From NCBI RefSeq assembly GCF_030272615.1, contig NC_081407.1, positions 375,947,018 through 376,011,017 on the forward strand: a DNA stretch of 64,000 nucleotides, given 5' to 3'. The notes beneath the pieces are model-generated. The model was not told the origin of the DNA and searched no databases. It saw nothing but the letters and a program-made list of their open reading frames with translations. Position 1 is the first letter of the stretch. Each line of letters opens with the position of its first letter. Origin of the DNA: Cryptomeria japonica. Its lineage: Eukaryota; Streptophyta; Pinopsida; Cupressales; Cupressaceae. This document shows positions 10,680 through 22,274 of this stretch, in pieces. A program made the translations under genes and the position numbers.

Positions 10680-11483
10680 TGTTGGAAGTGGAAACACTTT
10701 AAGATGGGGGGGTGAATTACAGTGAATAGATTTATTTCTAATTAAAAACAACTAGAAGATACAGTATCAATACAACACTAAAACAATATTCAAAAGCATT
10801 CAAATAGATTGTTCTATTGAGGAGTAACAATTATTATTAATGCTTTAACGAAAATCTGAAAAATTACTAGAGTTTTGCAATAAAACCCACTGCCATATAA
10901 AATAGATTTATGTAACATAAACATGTATAACCCATGATAGACAATATGGCAAATAATAGACTAATTATGTATTAGAGCTTGACAAGAATATGATAAACTG
11001 AAATGCACAAAACAATGAGACATCACATGACACAATTATTTTCTTGAGTGGAAAATCCTCATGGGGTAGAAAAACCACTCGAACTTATTTTTCATTAACA
11101 TCAAATCTTCAACTCTTTTACATCTATTTTCATAGGAGCACCAACTCCTTTCACTATACTGCCTTTGTTGTTTTCACAAAATACTAAGATTGTGTACTTG
11201 CATTTGTTTTTCTTTATGCAACCACATAATCTTAATATTATAAAAGATATTCAATAAAGCCCAGAAACTGAAATATCATTTGCAATACTGCAGATATACA
11301 AAAACTTTTCTGTTTTTAAGAGATTTTCTATTTGAATTTTTCAATCCCCACAAATTGCTTTAAGAAAAGAAAATATATATAAAGAGAGAAAAATGAAGCC
11401 ATCCTTCATTCATGAACATCACCAACTCAAGGTCATCACCTCCTTGAGTTAGGGTTAACCCAACCGCTGTAACTGAAAAACTG

Positions 11484-11514
<31 letters not shown>

Positions 11515-12426
11515 AGATTCCTCTTTCAGTGAACCCAAAATGGCAAAACTGAAAACTGACTTTTTTGTGCATAGAATACATTAAATCTAAATAACTATTC
11601 TTCAAATGATAGCACCAAAACGATATGGAAGAATTTCCTGAATAAACCCCTTCCTTATTTACTTTGGTTTGCATCTTAAAATGCAAATAAAAGTAATTAG
11701 AAATTATTTAACAATAAACTGAAACAATGTAGCCGTCTAGAAATATACACAAGTAATAGAAAATAATAGCCTTTATTCTTCATTTCAAAAATCAAAGAAT
11801 CCTTGCAAGATACCAAAGATTTACCTATTCGAACTGTAAAGGTAAAAAATGAGCAGTGTTTGAAATAAAACTCGCGTTCTTTTGCATTCAGCTAAGAGCC
11901 AGTTCAACACTAATCAAAACCTTTTACAATGGTGCGTGGAAAACAAATAAACCCACCGCATCTTGAAAAACGCTACCAAGAAAACAAACTGTCTAAGAAA
12001 GTGCTATGATGTTGGGTAGGGTTTGAAACATTTCAAAGCCATGAAGAAAATATCTTGGCTTAATTCCTTTGTATTCGAAAACCAAAATACTTTGCCAAAA
12101 TAAAAAGTTCTTTGAAGTCCCAAGCAATAAAAACATAATGTCATTAAAAAACTTTCAATAGATAATTTTGTTTTGAGATCCGCATAATTGGTGCCACATC
12201 ATCTTATTCATCCACATCATTGTCCAGGTCAAATACAATACGTTTAGTAAGACTAATAAAACAAGATGGTCACGTGTTGTAAAATATCAGCCATTGACTA
12301 TTCAAATGTGGATGAATTAGTAATATGTCATATGGGACATGACATCAACCAATGAGATTCAACTAACCAAGTGAATCATCCAAACGCAATTTTGTCATCA
12401 AGGACAACATAGAAGAGAAGTCAACA
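10680..12426 (-). repeat. Copia 5' LTR (right copy, 1747 bp)
   Basis: Pairs with 3840-5389 and ends in the same TCAACA. It contains a 29-base A tract (11484-11512) that is absent from the other LTR and sits between two AACTGAAAA copies. The left LTR is consistent with loss by slippage between those copies. The right LTR also holds the longer version near 12283-12325. Confidence 0.9.
11369..11386 (-). promoter_or_regulatory. Possible LTR TATA box
   Basis: The element strand reads CTTTATATATATTTTC in the 5' LTR, and the same motif is kept in the 3' LTR near 4530. Its position inside the LTR suits a U3 promoter, but in AT-rich DNA this is weak evidence. Confidence 0.3.
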
Positions 12427-12431
12427 ACTTT

Positions 12432-14348
12432 TTCATCTATGCCTTGCAATGTTCTCCACAATGAAGAAATTAGGGCTTACATTCACTACAATCTTGAGGA
12501 GCTTGGAAACATAGATATGTTAGATCTTTACAACAAGCATTTGGCTAATTGTTTTCGCAATCTGAAACCAAAATAAAAGGTACTTCAAGACAAGGGTTTC
12601 TCACAATTCATGCATTTTCCATTATTCGATGAGGCAAAATGGATATGGTACATACTTAGTCATGTTCATGATGATTTTATATTGCTTGATATGCCACACA
12701 AAATCACCAAGCAGGTGATCCAAGCCATAATTGACCTAGCTGAAACCGGTGATGTGCCCATTCTGAGGAAATTATCGAATGACACTATGATAGCCACCAC
12801 AGGTTCCAAGTTTGACAGCAGAGCCATGACTATTAATGACATTCTGGAGAACGATGTAAAGTTTGTGTTAATGGTAGTCGGTTACAAGGTTTACCAATCC
12901 AACAGGTACAACTCTATCTCTGGTACCCTATTTACTCTGCATACCAGTTCCTTAAGGATGATAATGATCTGTGCACTACCCTCCTGAATGAATTACTGAG
13001 CAATTTGAAGAAGAGCAAGAAGGACAAAAATCACACATTTAAATATGGTACACTTCTTATTTGCTTAGCTTTGTACTCCCTGAATAAGATACCCAGTATA
13101 AAACAAAAGGTCAAATTGGCCTATGACGGACCAGTGGCCATGCAGATCAAGGAAAGACTATGGGGAGTTGGAGATGCAACAATGAGGATATCTACTCTCT
13201 AGGGATATTTCAAAACCTTCCAAGCTGTAATGGAGAGTACGGAGACAATCCCCAAGGAGGTTGTAGAAAAATACGAGCAAACCATTTGTTTCATGATAGA
13301 TAAGGATTAGTGTGTAATAGAAGTAGTGGAGCCTCAAAGAGTATGGATGATGCCCATGGGGTTTGAAGTTGATTATGTTACACTTGAGGCATATGCCCAA
13401 CATCTTCTCAGTCAATCGGTGGATCCCAACGAAGGGAAATTCGGTACTTTCAAGGAGAAAGACCTCAGTCTGCACATGCGAATTACTGCTCCTCCTAGAA
13501 AGAAAAGTTACTAAGATGGCAAAGGAAGTGGTAGTTCAAATGGGTTTCACCTGGGAGGCGGTGAAGAAAGAAAGGGAAATTCATGCACGGAAAGAGACTA
13601 AGTGTGCTCCTACTCTGGTAGCCCAACTTGCAAAACCTAGCCCATCTGGGAAAGTTGTAATGAAGTAGAAGGAGAAACCTAAAAGAACCTATGTTGCACT
13701 ATCTCTGGTGGCCTCATAAATTGAGTCTAAGAAGGAAGCAAGAAAGATAAAGAAGAAGGGACAATTTGTCATAGTGGTGAGGAATTCGTAGTTTGGTGGA
13801 GCTCAATAAAGAAGAAAGGCAAAATCAGATCATGTTCCTAGTGGAAGGCCCAAGAGATAAAGGAAAGTCAAGACTCAACCTGAGTCTGGTATACAACAAG
13901 GTAAATCTAAATCTGTTCCCTCATTGAAAGTAGATCATTTAATTGTAGATGGGAATTTGAAGAATCTTGGAGCATGTTATGAAAATTTTATTGAAAAGAT
14001 AAGAGAAAAATTGAAGCAAAAGTTGTATTATACCTACACAATTTTAGTAAAGCATTAATTGAATTGGAAAATTCCATTCCAAAAGATTTGTATAGTCTAA
14101 TTGATGCAAGAAAAATGAATGCAAGCAAGATTGGTAGAGAAATGAAGGAGAGGGAACTAGTAAATATATGTAATTTTATTACTCATGGTGAAGCAAAGAG
14201 GCTAATTGAAGAGGCAAACAAGAAGGAATTTAGAAGTAAAAATAGGATTAACAGATTGATGATTGGAAATGTAGAAGAGGTGAGGAAAGAGATAGAGGAG
14301 ATATGGAGGAAGATAATTGAAAATGACCCTCTATACAAGGATGTCTAA
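12432..14348 (+). pseudogene. Gag-like ORF, main part, downstream of the copia insertion
   Basis: After the insertion the frame continues with CNVLHNEEIRAYIHYNLEEL, then FSQFMHFPLFDEAKWIWYIL and HVHDDFILLDMPHKITKQV. A helical domain follows with TNDILENDVKF-like spacing and, after a frameshift near 12985, YGTLLICLALYSLNKIP. Further pieces read MPMGFEVDYVTLEAYAQHLL (13347 onward), a basic Lys-rich stretch (13500-13900) and a charged helical C-terminus (14064-14348). I recognise the style of a plant retroelement gag-like or plant-mobile-domain-like protein but cannot name the family firmly. There is no RT nearby. Multiple stops and shifts make it a relic. It ends where a dispersed repeat begins at 14345. 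Confidence 0.5.
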
Positions 14349-14535
14349 CCTATATGGTGGATGCCTATCCCATTTGGATAGAAGTACTTGAGCATACAAT
14401 TAAATCGAACTCAAGTAAGATTAAGTAAATTAAAAAAAATAGTGGAAATTTTTGGGGTAAGTGAAGTGGTCATTACACATTTCTCTATTTTTGAAGATAT
14501 AGTTTTATGGGTTGTGAGTGTCAAAAATTTCTCTA
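14345..14535 (+). repeat. 190-bp direct repeat, copy 1 (with 15785-15975)
   Basis: Starts CTAACCTATATGGTGGATGC and runs through TTGAAGATATAGTTTTATGG to TCAAAAATTTCT. The same sequence recurs 1.44 kb downstream with few changes. Within copy 1 the TTTGAAGATATAGTTTTATGG phrase is itself repeated. Confidence 0.85.
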
Positions 14536-15186
14536 ATTTTGAAGATATAGTTTTATGGTTTATGCTTTGTTAAGAGATATATTTGTATGTGAAAAGAAGC
14601 ATATTTTTTATCAATGCATAAAGGCTCTATATATAGAACTTTCTATGTATTGGAAAGTTGATTCATTTGGCATTGTAAATAAATTATATTATTGTTTATA
14701 GAAAAAATTTATGCAATATTATATTGTAGTTTGTATTGAATCTTTCTTTTGAATCACAAGTGATGTGAGATCAAAAGATGTTATACAATGAAACAAAGAT
14801 ATTACTCTATATGACTTAAAGTCGTAACTTAAAAAGTCATTGTATAAAGCTAGTGAGGTATGATATGTTGTAAGTGAGAAATTGATCTGTTGTCAGTGAG
14901 ATGTAAGAAAGCCATTGAGACATTGTAAATTGAATTTTTTTCAGATAAAGCTAGTGAGGCAATTTGATGAGTAGTTTTTATTCCCCAAGAGGGGTTTCCA
15001 CTCATGAAATCTCCTATGTCAATTTATGTGTTGATGTGATTCATGTGTTGCTTTTTCATTTCAGTTATCAACTTTACATTGTTTCATGATCAAATAAGGA
15101 ATAAGTTTATTGAATAGTTTAAAATTCTTGTTGAATTATTATAAAACTGATTTAGCCCCCGTCTAAATGTTATTTGTACTCCAACA
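14513..15186 (+). mobile_element. Probable solo LTR of a copia-type element
   Basis: The right end reads GCCCCCGTCTAAATG then TACTCCAACA, the characteristic 3' end of copia LTRs. The candidate left end TGTGAGTG is preceded by TGGGT (14508-14512), and the right end is followed by TGGGT (15187-15191), giving a perfect 5-bp duplication around 674 bp. No internal domain, PBS or PPT is present. A caution is that the flanking 190-bp repeat at 15785-15975 continues about 20 bases past the proposed left boundary, so the true left end could lie elsewhere. Confidence 0.45.
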
Positions 15187-15191
15187 TGGGT

Positions 15192-15784
15192 GACATAAAT
15201 AATTGAAAATATAACTTAGTTATTTTTGGACAGAAGTAGAAGGCCACCTTGAACTTTTTTTCTATAGAGCTATCATTGTGGGTAGAAACCATAGAGAATT
15301 TGTCTAGGACATTAACGCTAGAAATGGTTGCATACCCACCAAACAATTTACATTAAACCATAGTTAGAAACCAAAGGTATATATTTTATGCATTTATCTA
15401 GTAACAAAATAGTTATGTAGGTAGTCTAGGGAGGGAGTTGTCCGTCGTACTCAAAAATTTGAGGATGAGTTGTTGGTCAATGCATACTCAGAAGGAATCT
15501 TGTATGGCTTTTCTTGACTTCTCGAGGCTTTAGGTTGAATTTCAAGGTGGAACTCAAGCTTTTTTATATATTCAGTTTCATATACCCCTAAGGATGGTGA
15601 CCTCGATGCACTCCTAGTAAGGGAGTGTAGTGTTTAAAGAGTGACTCGGGACCTGAATGGTCCCGATGAGTCTAAGTCTCTAGCCAGAGCATTTCCTATT
15701 CTTATGAATAGATACCTACTTTATTTGTGTAGATGCCTATCCTGAATTAGATAGATGAAACCCCTTGTCTTGTATGGACAAATG
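15192..15784. other. Unassigned sequence between direct repeats
   Basis: Mixed-composition DNA without coding potential. The phrase GTGACTCGGGACCTGAATGG and a neighbouring GTAAGGGAGTG look like LTR- or leader-type sequence, but I found no partner for them in the window. Confidence 0.3.
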
Positions 15785-15975
15785 CCTAACCTATATGGTG
15801 GATGCCTATCCCATTTGGATAGAAGTACTTGAGCATGTGATTGAATCAAACACAAGTAAGATTAAGTAAATAAAAAAAAATAGTGGTAATTTTTGGGGTA
15901 ACTGACATGGGTCATTACACATTTCTTTATTTTTGAAGATATAGTTTTATGGGTTGTGTAGTGTCAAAAATTTCT
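15785..15975 (+). repeat. 190-bp direct repeat, copy 2
   Basis: Second copy of 14345-14535, starting CTAACCTATATGGTGGATGC and ending TCAAAAATTTCTTATCC. Confidence 0.85.
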
Positions 15976-18366
15976 TATCCCTTTGTAGTTCTCCCTATAC
16001 TTTTGTATCCACTTTAGTGTCCATTCCCCTAGCATCCAAGTAGGATCATTTCAATCCTTGCTTTCACCTGTTTTCTCTCGAGATGCTTTGGACACATTTT
16101 CAACAACAACTACCTTTCAACTTTAGGTTTGCACTAACTATGTGTTTTATTTCCACCAATCCTTTTTTAGCATAATTTATATAGACACTAGCATGCTACA
16201 TTGATATCTACACATTGCGCAAACGTCTTGTGATTTATTAAAATTAAAATTTGGGTTTTGAGCATTTTGAAATTTGTCCCTCACCCAAGCAAGTAGATAT
16301 GTCTTGGAATCCTTTTAAATGGCTTAACAACCTCTTTTTCCCCTCCTATTCTCTCTTTTAAATCTATCTTTCCACATCATACAATCTCTCTTGATTCTGT
16401 CAATAAATATTGTGTTCTCTTATCTCTAACAGGTTTCTCTTGCTCTCTCTTGCTTCCTATAATAGTCTCTAATTTTCTATAGCAATTTCAAGCTCTCACA
16501 ATAATATGTCTAGCTCTCTTGGCTTTCTCAAGCCCAAGCCCATCCAGTAATGTATTTCTCACATCTTTGAGCATCTTGCAGATTTATCACATCCCTTATA
16601 TCAATCTTTAATTTGGCATTAATAATTATTTTTTTTTTTTAACTTAAATAATATTTTAAAGTAAAGTTCTCTTTCTATGAAGGATTATGTATAATTAGAT
16701 TTAAAATTATTAATCAAATCACCAAAATATTTTTAGAAATAAATAAATAATGAATAATTATAGTTTAGAATAACTTAAAGATTAAAATCTTGATTTAAAA
16801 GTAACTTTCTATTCTTTTTTTTTGGCCATGTAAATAATTAAATGACTAATGATTAGTAAATTAAAAATAATTAAATTTATCAAATACCAAATAGATATAA
16901 ACCAAATACAAAAATGTCTATTTCATTAAAAAAATCACTTTTGATAATAAATCAACTTAAGATATATAGGAATTTATGTATCTAACTATTTAAAACAAAC
17001 TATATTTCATCAAATGCAATTATTTTAAAACTATTTATACATATAACAATTTCATAAAATATTTTTTTTTACTTTAAATTCATTTTCTTGAAAAAAGTGA
17101 TTTATTTATCTTTACTTAATGAATTTTGTTTTCCCTTCAAATTCAAGATTAAGTCTTGTGGAAAAGAAGCACTTATGAGTTTTTGAAAAAAATAGAACCT
17201 ATAAAATACCATATCATTATATTAGTATAATTTTACATTATTTTATTTAATTTAAATATAATATTTGGAGAATTATATATTTTTATTAAAACTTCCATTA
17301 AAAGATTCTATTCAAAATGTTGGTTTCTATTTTAAATAGATCTTTTAAAACAAAAGCCAAATGTAGGATCAATATAGTAAGTAGCCTACAACATGTGTAG
17401 TAAAATAGAAACTTGTCTTTCAAATGATAGTTTCAAAAGATTTCATCAAAATAGAAAATTAGATTTTGAATCTTATAGATAAATTAATTTCATATGGTAG
17501 ATTAATGAAATAACTCTTGTGAGAAAACAACTAAAGAACTTATAAACTAGACCCAACAATTGCTATAATAGAATGTCTAGAGCTTTCTAAATTAAATTAA
17601 CAACAATTGAAGAGAATTTCATGCTTGTCTAAAATTGGTGTCCATTTAATCCATTGAACGAAGAGAGAATAAATTGAAGCATATTCTAAAGAAATCAAAT
17701 GAAGAATAAAATATATGTCAATCCATAAAGAACTAAAGAAAATTAGCAAATTGATAACAAACAAGACACAATTTACATAATTCTTGTGATTAAAAATTTT
17801 TGTTAGAAGGTTGCAATTGATTATATCAGACCCTCTCTTATATACACCACTACACAAGAAATTCAAAACTTTACATGACTCCACAAGTAATTCAAATCTT
17901 TATAAGACTCCACAAGAAATTCAAAGCTTTGACAAAGATTTATGAAGGTGGAGTAACAATGAAAGTCAATGAACAAAACAAATAAATTTATTAGCTAATA
18001 TTAAGATCATAATTAGTATTTTAAACATTTTTGTAGCTAATATTAAGATCATAATTAGTGTTTTAAACATTTTTGTAGCTTTTCTTGGTGATCCAAATGA
18101 TTATAAACTAACTCCACAATTTATGGTTTCGCATTTACCTTGTTTCTTCTCTACCTAAGATTCCTGGATAATGTCTATGTCTAGCATGAAAGCTTTAGAA
18201 TGGAATCATTTAAATCTTGAAATGGAAACAGTTTAATGTGTTTTAAATATTGAAAATGTCAATAGCTTGATGTGTTCTGCTTTATATTATTAAAATAGAA
18301 ACATGCGAAGATTAAGATTGCTGATGGCACTAGAAAAATATAAGATGTCTAGAAAGTTTCCTTAGA
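15976..18366. other. AT-rich non-coding stretch with a small tandem duplication
   Basis: No gene is supported here. At about 17989-18080 a 43-bp unit beginning AGCTAATATTAAGATCATAA is present twice in tandem. The rest is low-complexity AT-rich DNA typical of decayed repeats. Confidence 0.5.
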
Positions 18367-19402
18367 GATAATATTTAAGTTATATTAAGATTATTTACCA
18401 TTACATTACAAAGAGAGACAGAAACTACATTAGTGCTATTTTTCAAAGATGATGTGTAACGGAGAAATCAATGCTTAATATTCTCCACATTCCCACTTGG
18501 AGACTTTTGTTATCTTCCATTTTTGGGAAATGTAAGTGTCAACGGAATTAATAGAGTTTCCCCATCTATAATTGAATGAAAAAAATATAAATTTATAATA
18601 CAATGGTCGACAACTGATCAGTGATCAGAACCCTACACTATTATACCTTCTCTTTCAGTGACATAACGATATGTGTGTGTAATGTGCAGACAGAAAAAAA
18701 TTACTTCCCATTCACAACATTTCCTTGCAACATCTGAGGATTTGATACCATTCCAGGGCCTACAAATATTTGTGGATCATGAACTCCACAGTAGAGACTG
18801 TAGTAGTTCTGCAGTCTATGGCTGTTTGAGAGTCAATCAAGTTATCCCTCTAATTTGAGATTGCCAAATAAATTAGTATCCAAAAACTTCTTGAAAATCA
18901 ACTTCAAACGTTAGATGACAAGGAATCTAGTTTAAGAAAGATTATCTGAATGCTACTTCATTTTGATTTACTGCAAAGAAGGTAAATGATCTAAATGATT
19001 ATAGTGAGGAAACCCTTTTGTCTTGGGTAGGTCTACTAACTGGAGGATACGTGTTTTCTGGGGAATATGTGGAAAGCCTGCAACACCCAACCCGAGTAAT
19101 GAGTTTGTGAAAGAAAAAAAAATGAAAACCACTTCTAACCAATCAAATATAATCGAAGATTTTTAACCCTCTCCATGGCTTCTCGTTCTGAAAGTGGGAA
19201 TAACCAAATAATCCCCTAATTTTATAACAAAACAGGAATCATAGAAAACTAACCCATAAATTCAGCGTATTGAGCAGGCTGAGGGAGCACAACGCTATGT
19301 TCTCCACTGTAAAGGCCGCTTAAAAAAGAGGACAGTACTCTAAAGCATTCCATAACAACATACAAATACCTGTGCATGTTTCCGCTGGAGAAAGATTTGG
19401 TG
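18367..19402 (+). repeat. Duplicated block, copy 2 (with 2352-3484)
   Basis: Same order as copy 1: the TTAAGATTATTTACC phrase, then CTATGGCTGTTTGAGAGTC, then CTTCTTGAAAATCAACTTC, then the ATACAAATACCTGTGCA acceptor-like end running into a BURP exon start. Copy 2 continues into the BURP frame, whereas copy 1 does not. Confidence 0.65.
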
Positions 19403-19530
19403 AGTGGAACCAAAGTGTCTCTCACTTTAACTGTGGAAAGCATTCACAACACTCCGTCAAATCATTTTGGCAGACGAAATCCCTTTCCCAAAGAGCTCGA
19501 GGGCTACGTTGGGAATACTTTCCACCACCA
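19379..19530 (+). pseudogene. BURP-domain exon fragment
   Basis: The frame opens FPLEKDLVSGTKVSLTL, matching the N-terminal motif of BURP domains (F-F-x-E-x-D-L-x-x-G-x-x-x-x-L). After a frameshift, LADEIPFPKSS matches the next motif (L-P-R-x-x-A-D-x-I-P-F-S-S). The cysteine/histidine half of the domain (CHX10CHX25-27CHX25-26CH) is absent. BURP proteins are plant cell-wall or secreted proteins such as the PG1-beta/USP/RD22 families. This is a non-functional fragment of such a gene. Confidence 0.6.
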
Positions 19531-19878
19531 AGGGAGAGACAGTTTGGTTCAAACAGAAAGTTCAGTGATTGAGAGGAGAATTCGTTCATATAAATACTTG
19601 TTGGATAATGCTATGCATGTAACTAGAAACATAATTAGTTATGTCAAATATGCAGTTGGAGTTGGAGTTTTTTTTTTATTGGAAATCGAGAGTAAAAGTA
19701 TCAAAATACAATAAGTTCAAAGGGGGAGGCACTGCCTCATATCAAGTATAGACAAAAATTACATAAAAAGAAGGCCTAATCACCGATCAGCCGAGTATGC
19801 ACAACGGACAAAAGTAGAGTCAAGAGACAAAACACATAGAGCCTGCAACTAGGATAACCAATGACTAAGTTTATCCAC

Positions 19879-20270
19879 CTAGGCAGTCCATCCAGCAGGA
19901 CCTTCCATCCAAGCTATCTCCTTACTTTCTATGATCTTAACAAGCATATGAGGTTGTTCATATGAGGGAGCACTGGATCCATGGATCTCACATATCAGCT
20001 TAGTAAGAGCTTGGTTGAATTTGTCGAGGTCTTTAGTGCACCTCATCCACTCGTAGTCATCCCACCTCTCGAATACAAACATTGTAGCAGCTCCATCTTG
20101 AAGGAACCTAAACAACTTGTCTCTTTCTAGATCCAATATTATAGAGACCTGCATAGCAATATGATAGAAAGTCAGTCTTCTAAAAGACTCAGTAAGAACT
20201 CTCACATGACCTTGAAAAAGCTCTTTGTTCCTAATATCCCAAAGATGCCACAAAATATGGGCAGAAAGAA
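19879..20270 (-). pseudogene. LINE ORF2 C-terminal fragment (post-zf-RVT)
   Basis: The frame reads LWSILSAHILWHLWDIRNKE then LFQGHVR, matching the W-x-x-W-x-x-R-N-x-x-x-F phrase that follows the zinc-finger region in plant LINE ORF2 proteins. About 110 further residues, helical and charged, follow to a stop at 19879. No RNase H domain follows, so this LINE family differs from LINE-A to D in this window. The N-terminus is missing because of truncation. Confidence 0.6.
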
Positions 20271-20275
20271 TAGAC

Positions 20276-20325
20276 CAGAGAAGATTAGCATGGCCCTTGC
20301 GCAAGGATGACAGGCATAAATCGAG
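20276..20325 (+). ncRNA. U6 snRNA fragment (about nt 46-95), not functional
   Basis: The plus strand reads CAGAGAAGATTAGCATGGCC, then TTGCGCAAGGATGACA, then GCATAAATCGAGA. This is the central, highly conserved part of plant U6, including the AGAGAAGATTAGCATGG region, with two substitutions relative to the plant consensus I know. The 5' stem-loop and the 3' end are absent, and no USE or TATA promoter is present. It lies inside a LINE insertion in antisense orientation to the LINE and must have arrived as an RNA copy. Confidence 0.85.
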
Positions 20326-20338
20326 AGTTGGAGTTTTT

Positions 20339-21225
20339 AGTTTTTAAGATTTTTCTAAATCAATTTTTGATATTTTTCGTAAAATTTCATAAATGCTGAT
20401 TTTTATGATTTAGAAATTTCTTTATTGGTGATGTAATGAACTATCGTGTTTTTAGAAGTTGCGGGTTCTATAAAATACTGTTCTTTTTTATTGTTTATAC
20501 AGATTCTAATTTAACCTCTATATTCAAATGAAATATGATATAATAGATATAAAAAAGAAAATGTCTTTTAAATTAAATTTGCATTTTGAATCTGATTTTA
20601 AGTCTACAGTACTACCATTTTCTTTTACATTGATATAAAAGGTGGCATTTTCAAAATTCATTCAGAGTTCAAATTTAAAATATTAAAATATTAAAATATT
20701 AAAATAACAAATTGATGTTAATATGTAAAAGGTTTGGCCAATCCTGCTTTAATTAATTAGAAAAATTGATGTTAAGAAAAATGGAGGAGAATCTCATTTT
20801 AGTTTTCCCATATATTGGCAATTCTCCCATACATTAGCAAGGTCTAAAGCAACAATAAGAAAAACTCATCCATCATTAACATTATCCTTTTGAGTTTCTT
20901 CAATAATCACACAAGTAAGTAAAATTTAGCAACTATAAACCAAGAAAACTTGTTGATTTAAATGTGGAAGCCTATATGTTTACCATGGGCACAATATGAT
21001 TGACAAGAAATTTGAGGCACCAAGTGAAAGTTATCCACTCCTTTACCCTATTTAGATTATCTTAGTGTGATATTAGTTTGAATAGCTGATGGGGGGAGAC
21101 CCATATAATATCATTATAAATGGCTAGTTTTGGCAATATGACAACACTCTATTTACATAATTATTCAATTTTCACATCTATATTAAAAACTAGTATCATT
21201 TATCTTATTAAATTATTATTTTTGA
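20339..21225. other. AT-rich non-coding stretch
   Basis: I see no gene here. A short run of ATTAAAAT units occurs near 20675-20705. Confidence 0.45.
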
Positions 21226-22160
21226 TTAATAAAAAGTGGGATAGGCCCAAACCTTTACATAACCACTAAAAAGAACCACCCAGGGCTCATGAGGAATGCA
21301 CACCTAGCCAAAGACAAAAACCACCAAAAACAATGAGGATCCACCCAACAACCAAACAAAGACCAATGACAAAACCCAAAAACTAACCAGCCACCTACCA
21401 AAGATGCAAATGGATGATCTACTAGGCAGAGGTGTTACCCTCTTGCCAATCTTTACATAGATCTATGACTTTACTAGAGACATAAATTTTCTTGTTAGAG
21501 TCCTTACAAAAGGTGAAACTAACAAAATCCAAATTTTCTTTGACCACATAGTTAGGGGGATCCATTGTAGAAAAGGGAGACATACCACATGCCTCTTACG
21601 CTCTTCTTTTTTGCAATCAATTTCCTCTTGAATAGCCTTCAAGGAAGCTGAATTCTTCAAGGCCATGTCTTGGGTCAGCTTAGATATATTCTTAATTTTT
21701 ACCTTTAGGATCTCTTGACTTTCCTTCAACTCCATCACTGCCTTACTCTCATTTTTGTGAGACACCTTTTTGATAAGGTCATTCAACATACCCTCCACTT
21801 TATACCATTTCTCCAATTTTTCAGCCATATTACTTGTTTGTTGTTTTCCTCCACCAGCCCTAGCTCCAACCTTTGCTATTGCCTCAAGCATGTTAATCTT
21901 GGTTATAGCCACATAACAACTATGAGAAGAGTCATTTAATAACCAAAACCTATTTCCTAATACTTTCTTCCAACCTCAACACCTTAACATCCAAAGTAGG
22001 GAGGCTAGGATTGGGGTTGGATACATCTTAGTCTTGAGGAAAGGGTTGGATAAATCTTTTTTAATGATCTACAACCCAGCATTACAATCACAGGTATACA
22101 GCATTTCTAGGGCATTTATAGTCAAAGGTTTCTTCCATATAGAGCTTCAGATAGTATAGT
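21226..22160 (-). pseudogene. Gag-like retroelement, C-terminal coding part and 3' end
   Basis: On the minus strand the coding part contains SLPTLDVKVLRLEESIRK, then LFS(stop), then VAITKINMLEAIAKV. This corresponds to the tail of the relic at 1815-2135 (KWLFS(stop)MIVAIKNINWLEAMAEE), with a one-base frameshift here. A long helical, lysine-rich stretch (21463-21800) follows. The 3' UTR is GT-rich and ends GGGCCTATCCCACTTTTT then TTAATCAAAA at about 21215-21240. It is a 3' fragment of the same gag-like family seen near 0.9-2.1 and 3.7-14.3 kb. Confidence 0.45.
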
Positions 22161-22274
22161 TAAACCATAGTTAAATATTAAATTCAAAAGATATTGAAAT
22201 AGATTTAATATTGATCACGAACTATGATCCAAAATGCTCATGTAAAAAATAACATAATCTAATCCATAAATGGT

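Larger units (their letters stand above)
3840..12426 (-). mobile_element. Ty1/copia LTR retrotransposon, complete structure, decayed coding
   Basis: The element runs on the minus strand from the 5' LTR (10680-12426) to the 3' LTR (3840-5389). LTRs follow the TG...CA rule on the element strand (TGTTGACTTC ... CACTTCCAACA). A PBS complementary to initiator tRNA-Met abuts the 5' LTR and a purine tract abuts the 3' LTR. Flanking 5-mers are GCTTT (3835-3839) and ACTTT (12427-12431), a target duplication with one mismatch. The order gag, protease, integrase, RT, RNase H is that of Copia. The long gag with several zinc knuckles and a coiled coil, plus a non-coding stretch before the 3' LTR, recalls the SIRE/Maximus lineage, but that is a guess. 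It is inserted in the gag-like ORF of an older element. Confidence 0.93.
19673..20325 (-). mobile_element. 5'-truncated LINE insertion chimeric with inverted U6
   Basis: The insertion is bounded by a 13-bp direct repeat AGTTGGAGTTTTT at 19660-19672 and 20326-20338. On the minus strand it ends in an A tail (a T run on the plus strand) preceded by AATAAA-like sequence and a 3' UTR. The upstream part encodes a LINE ORF2 C-terminus (19879-20270). Its 5' end is replaced by about 50 bases of U6 snRNA in the opposite orientation (20276-20325). The total is about 650 bp. It is dead on arrival, as most truncated LINE copies are. Confidence 0.8.

Noticed and set aside
11484-11512. A29 run as the A tail of a LINE or SINE.
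   Set aside because: It lies inside a copia LTR and has no LINE/SINE body or target duplication around it.
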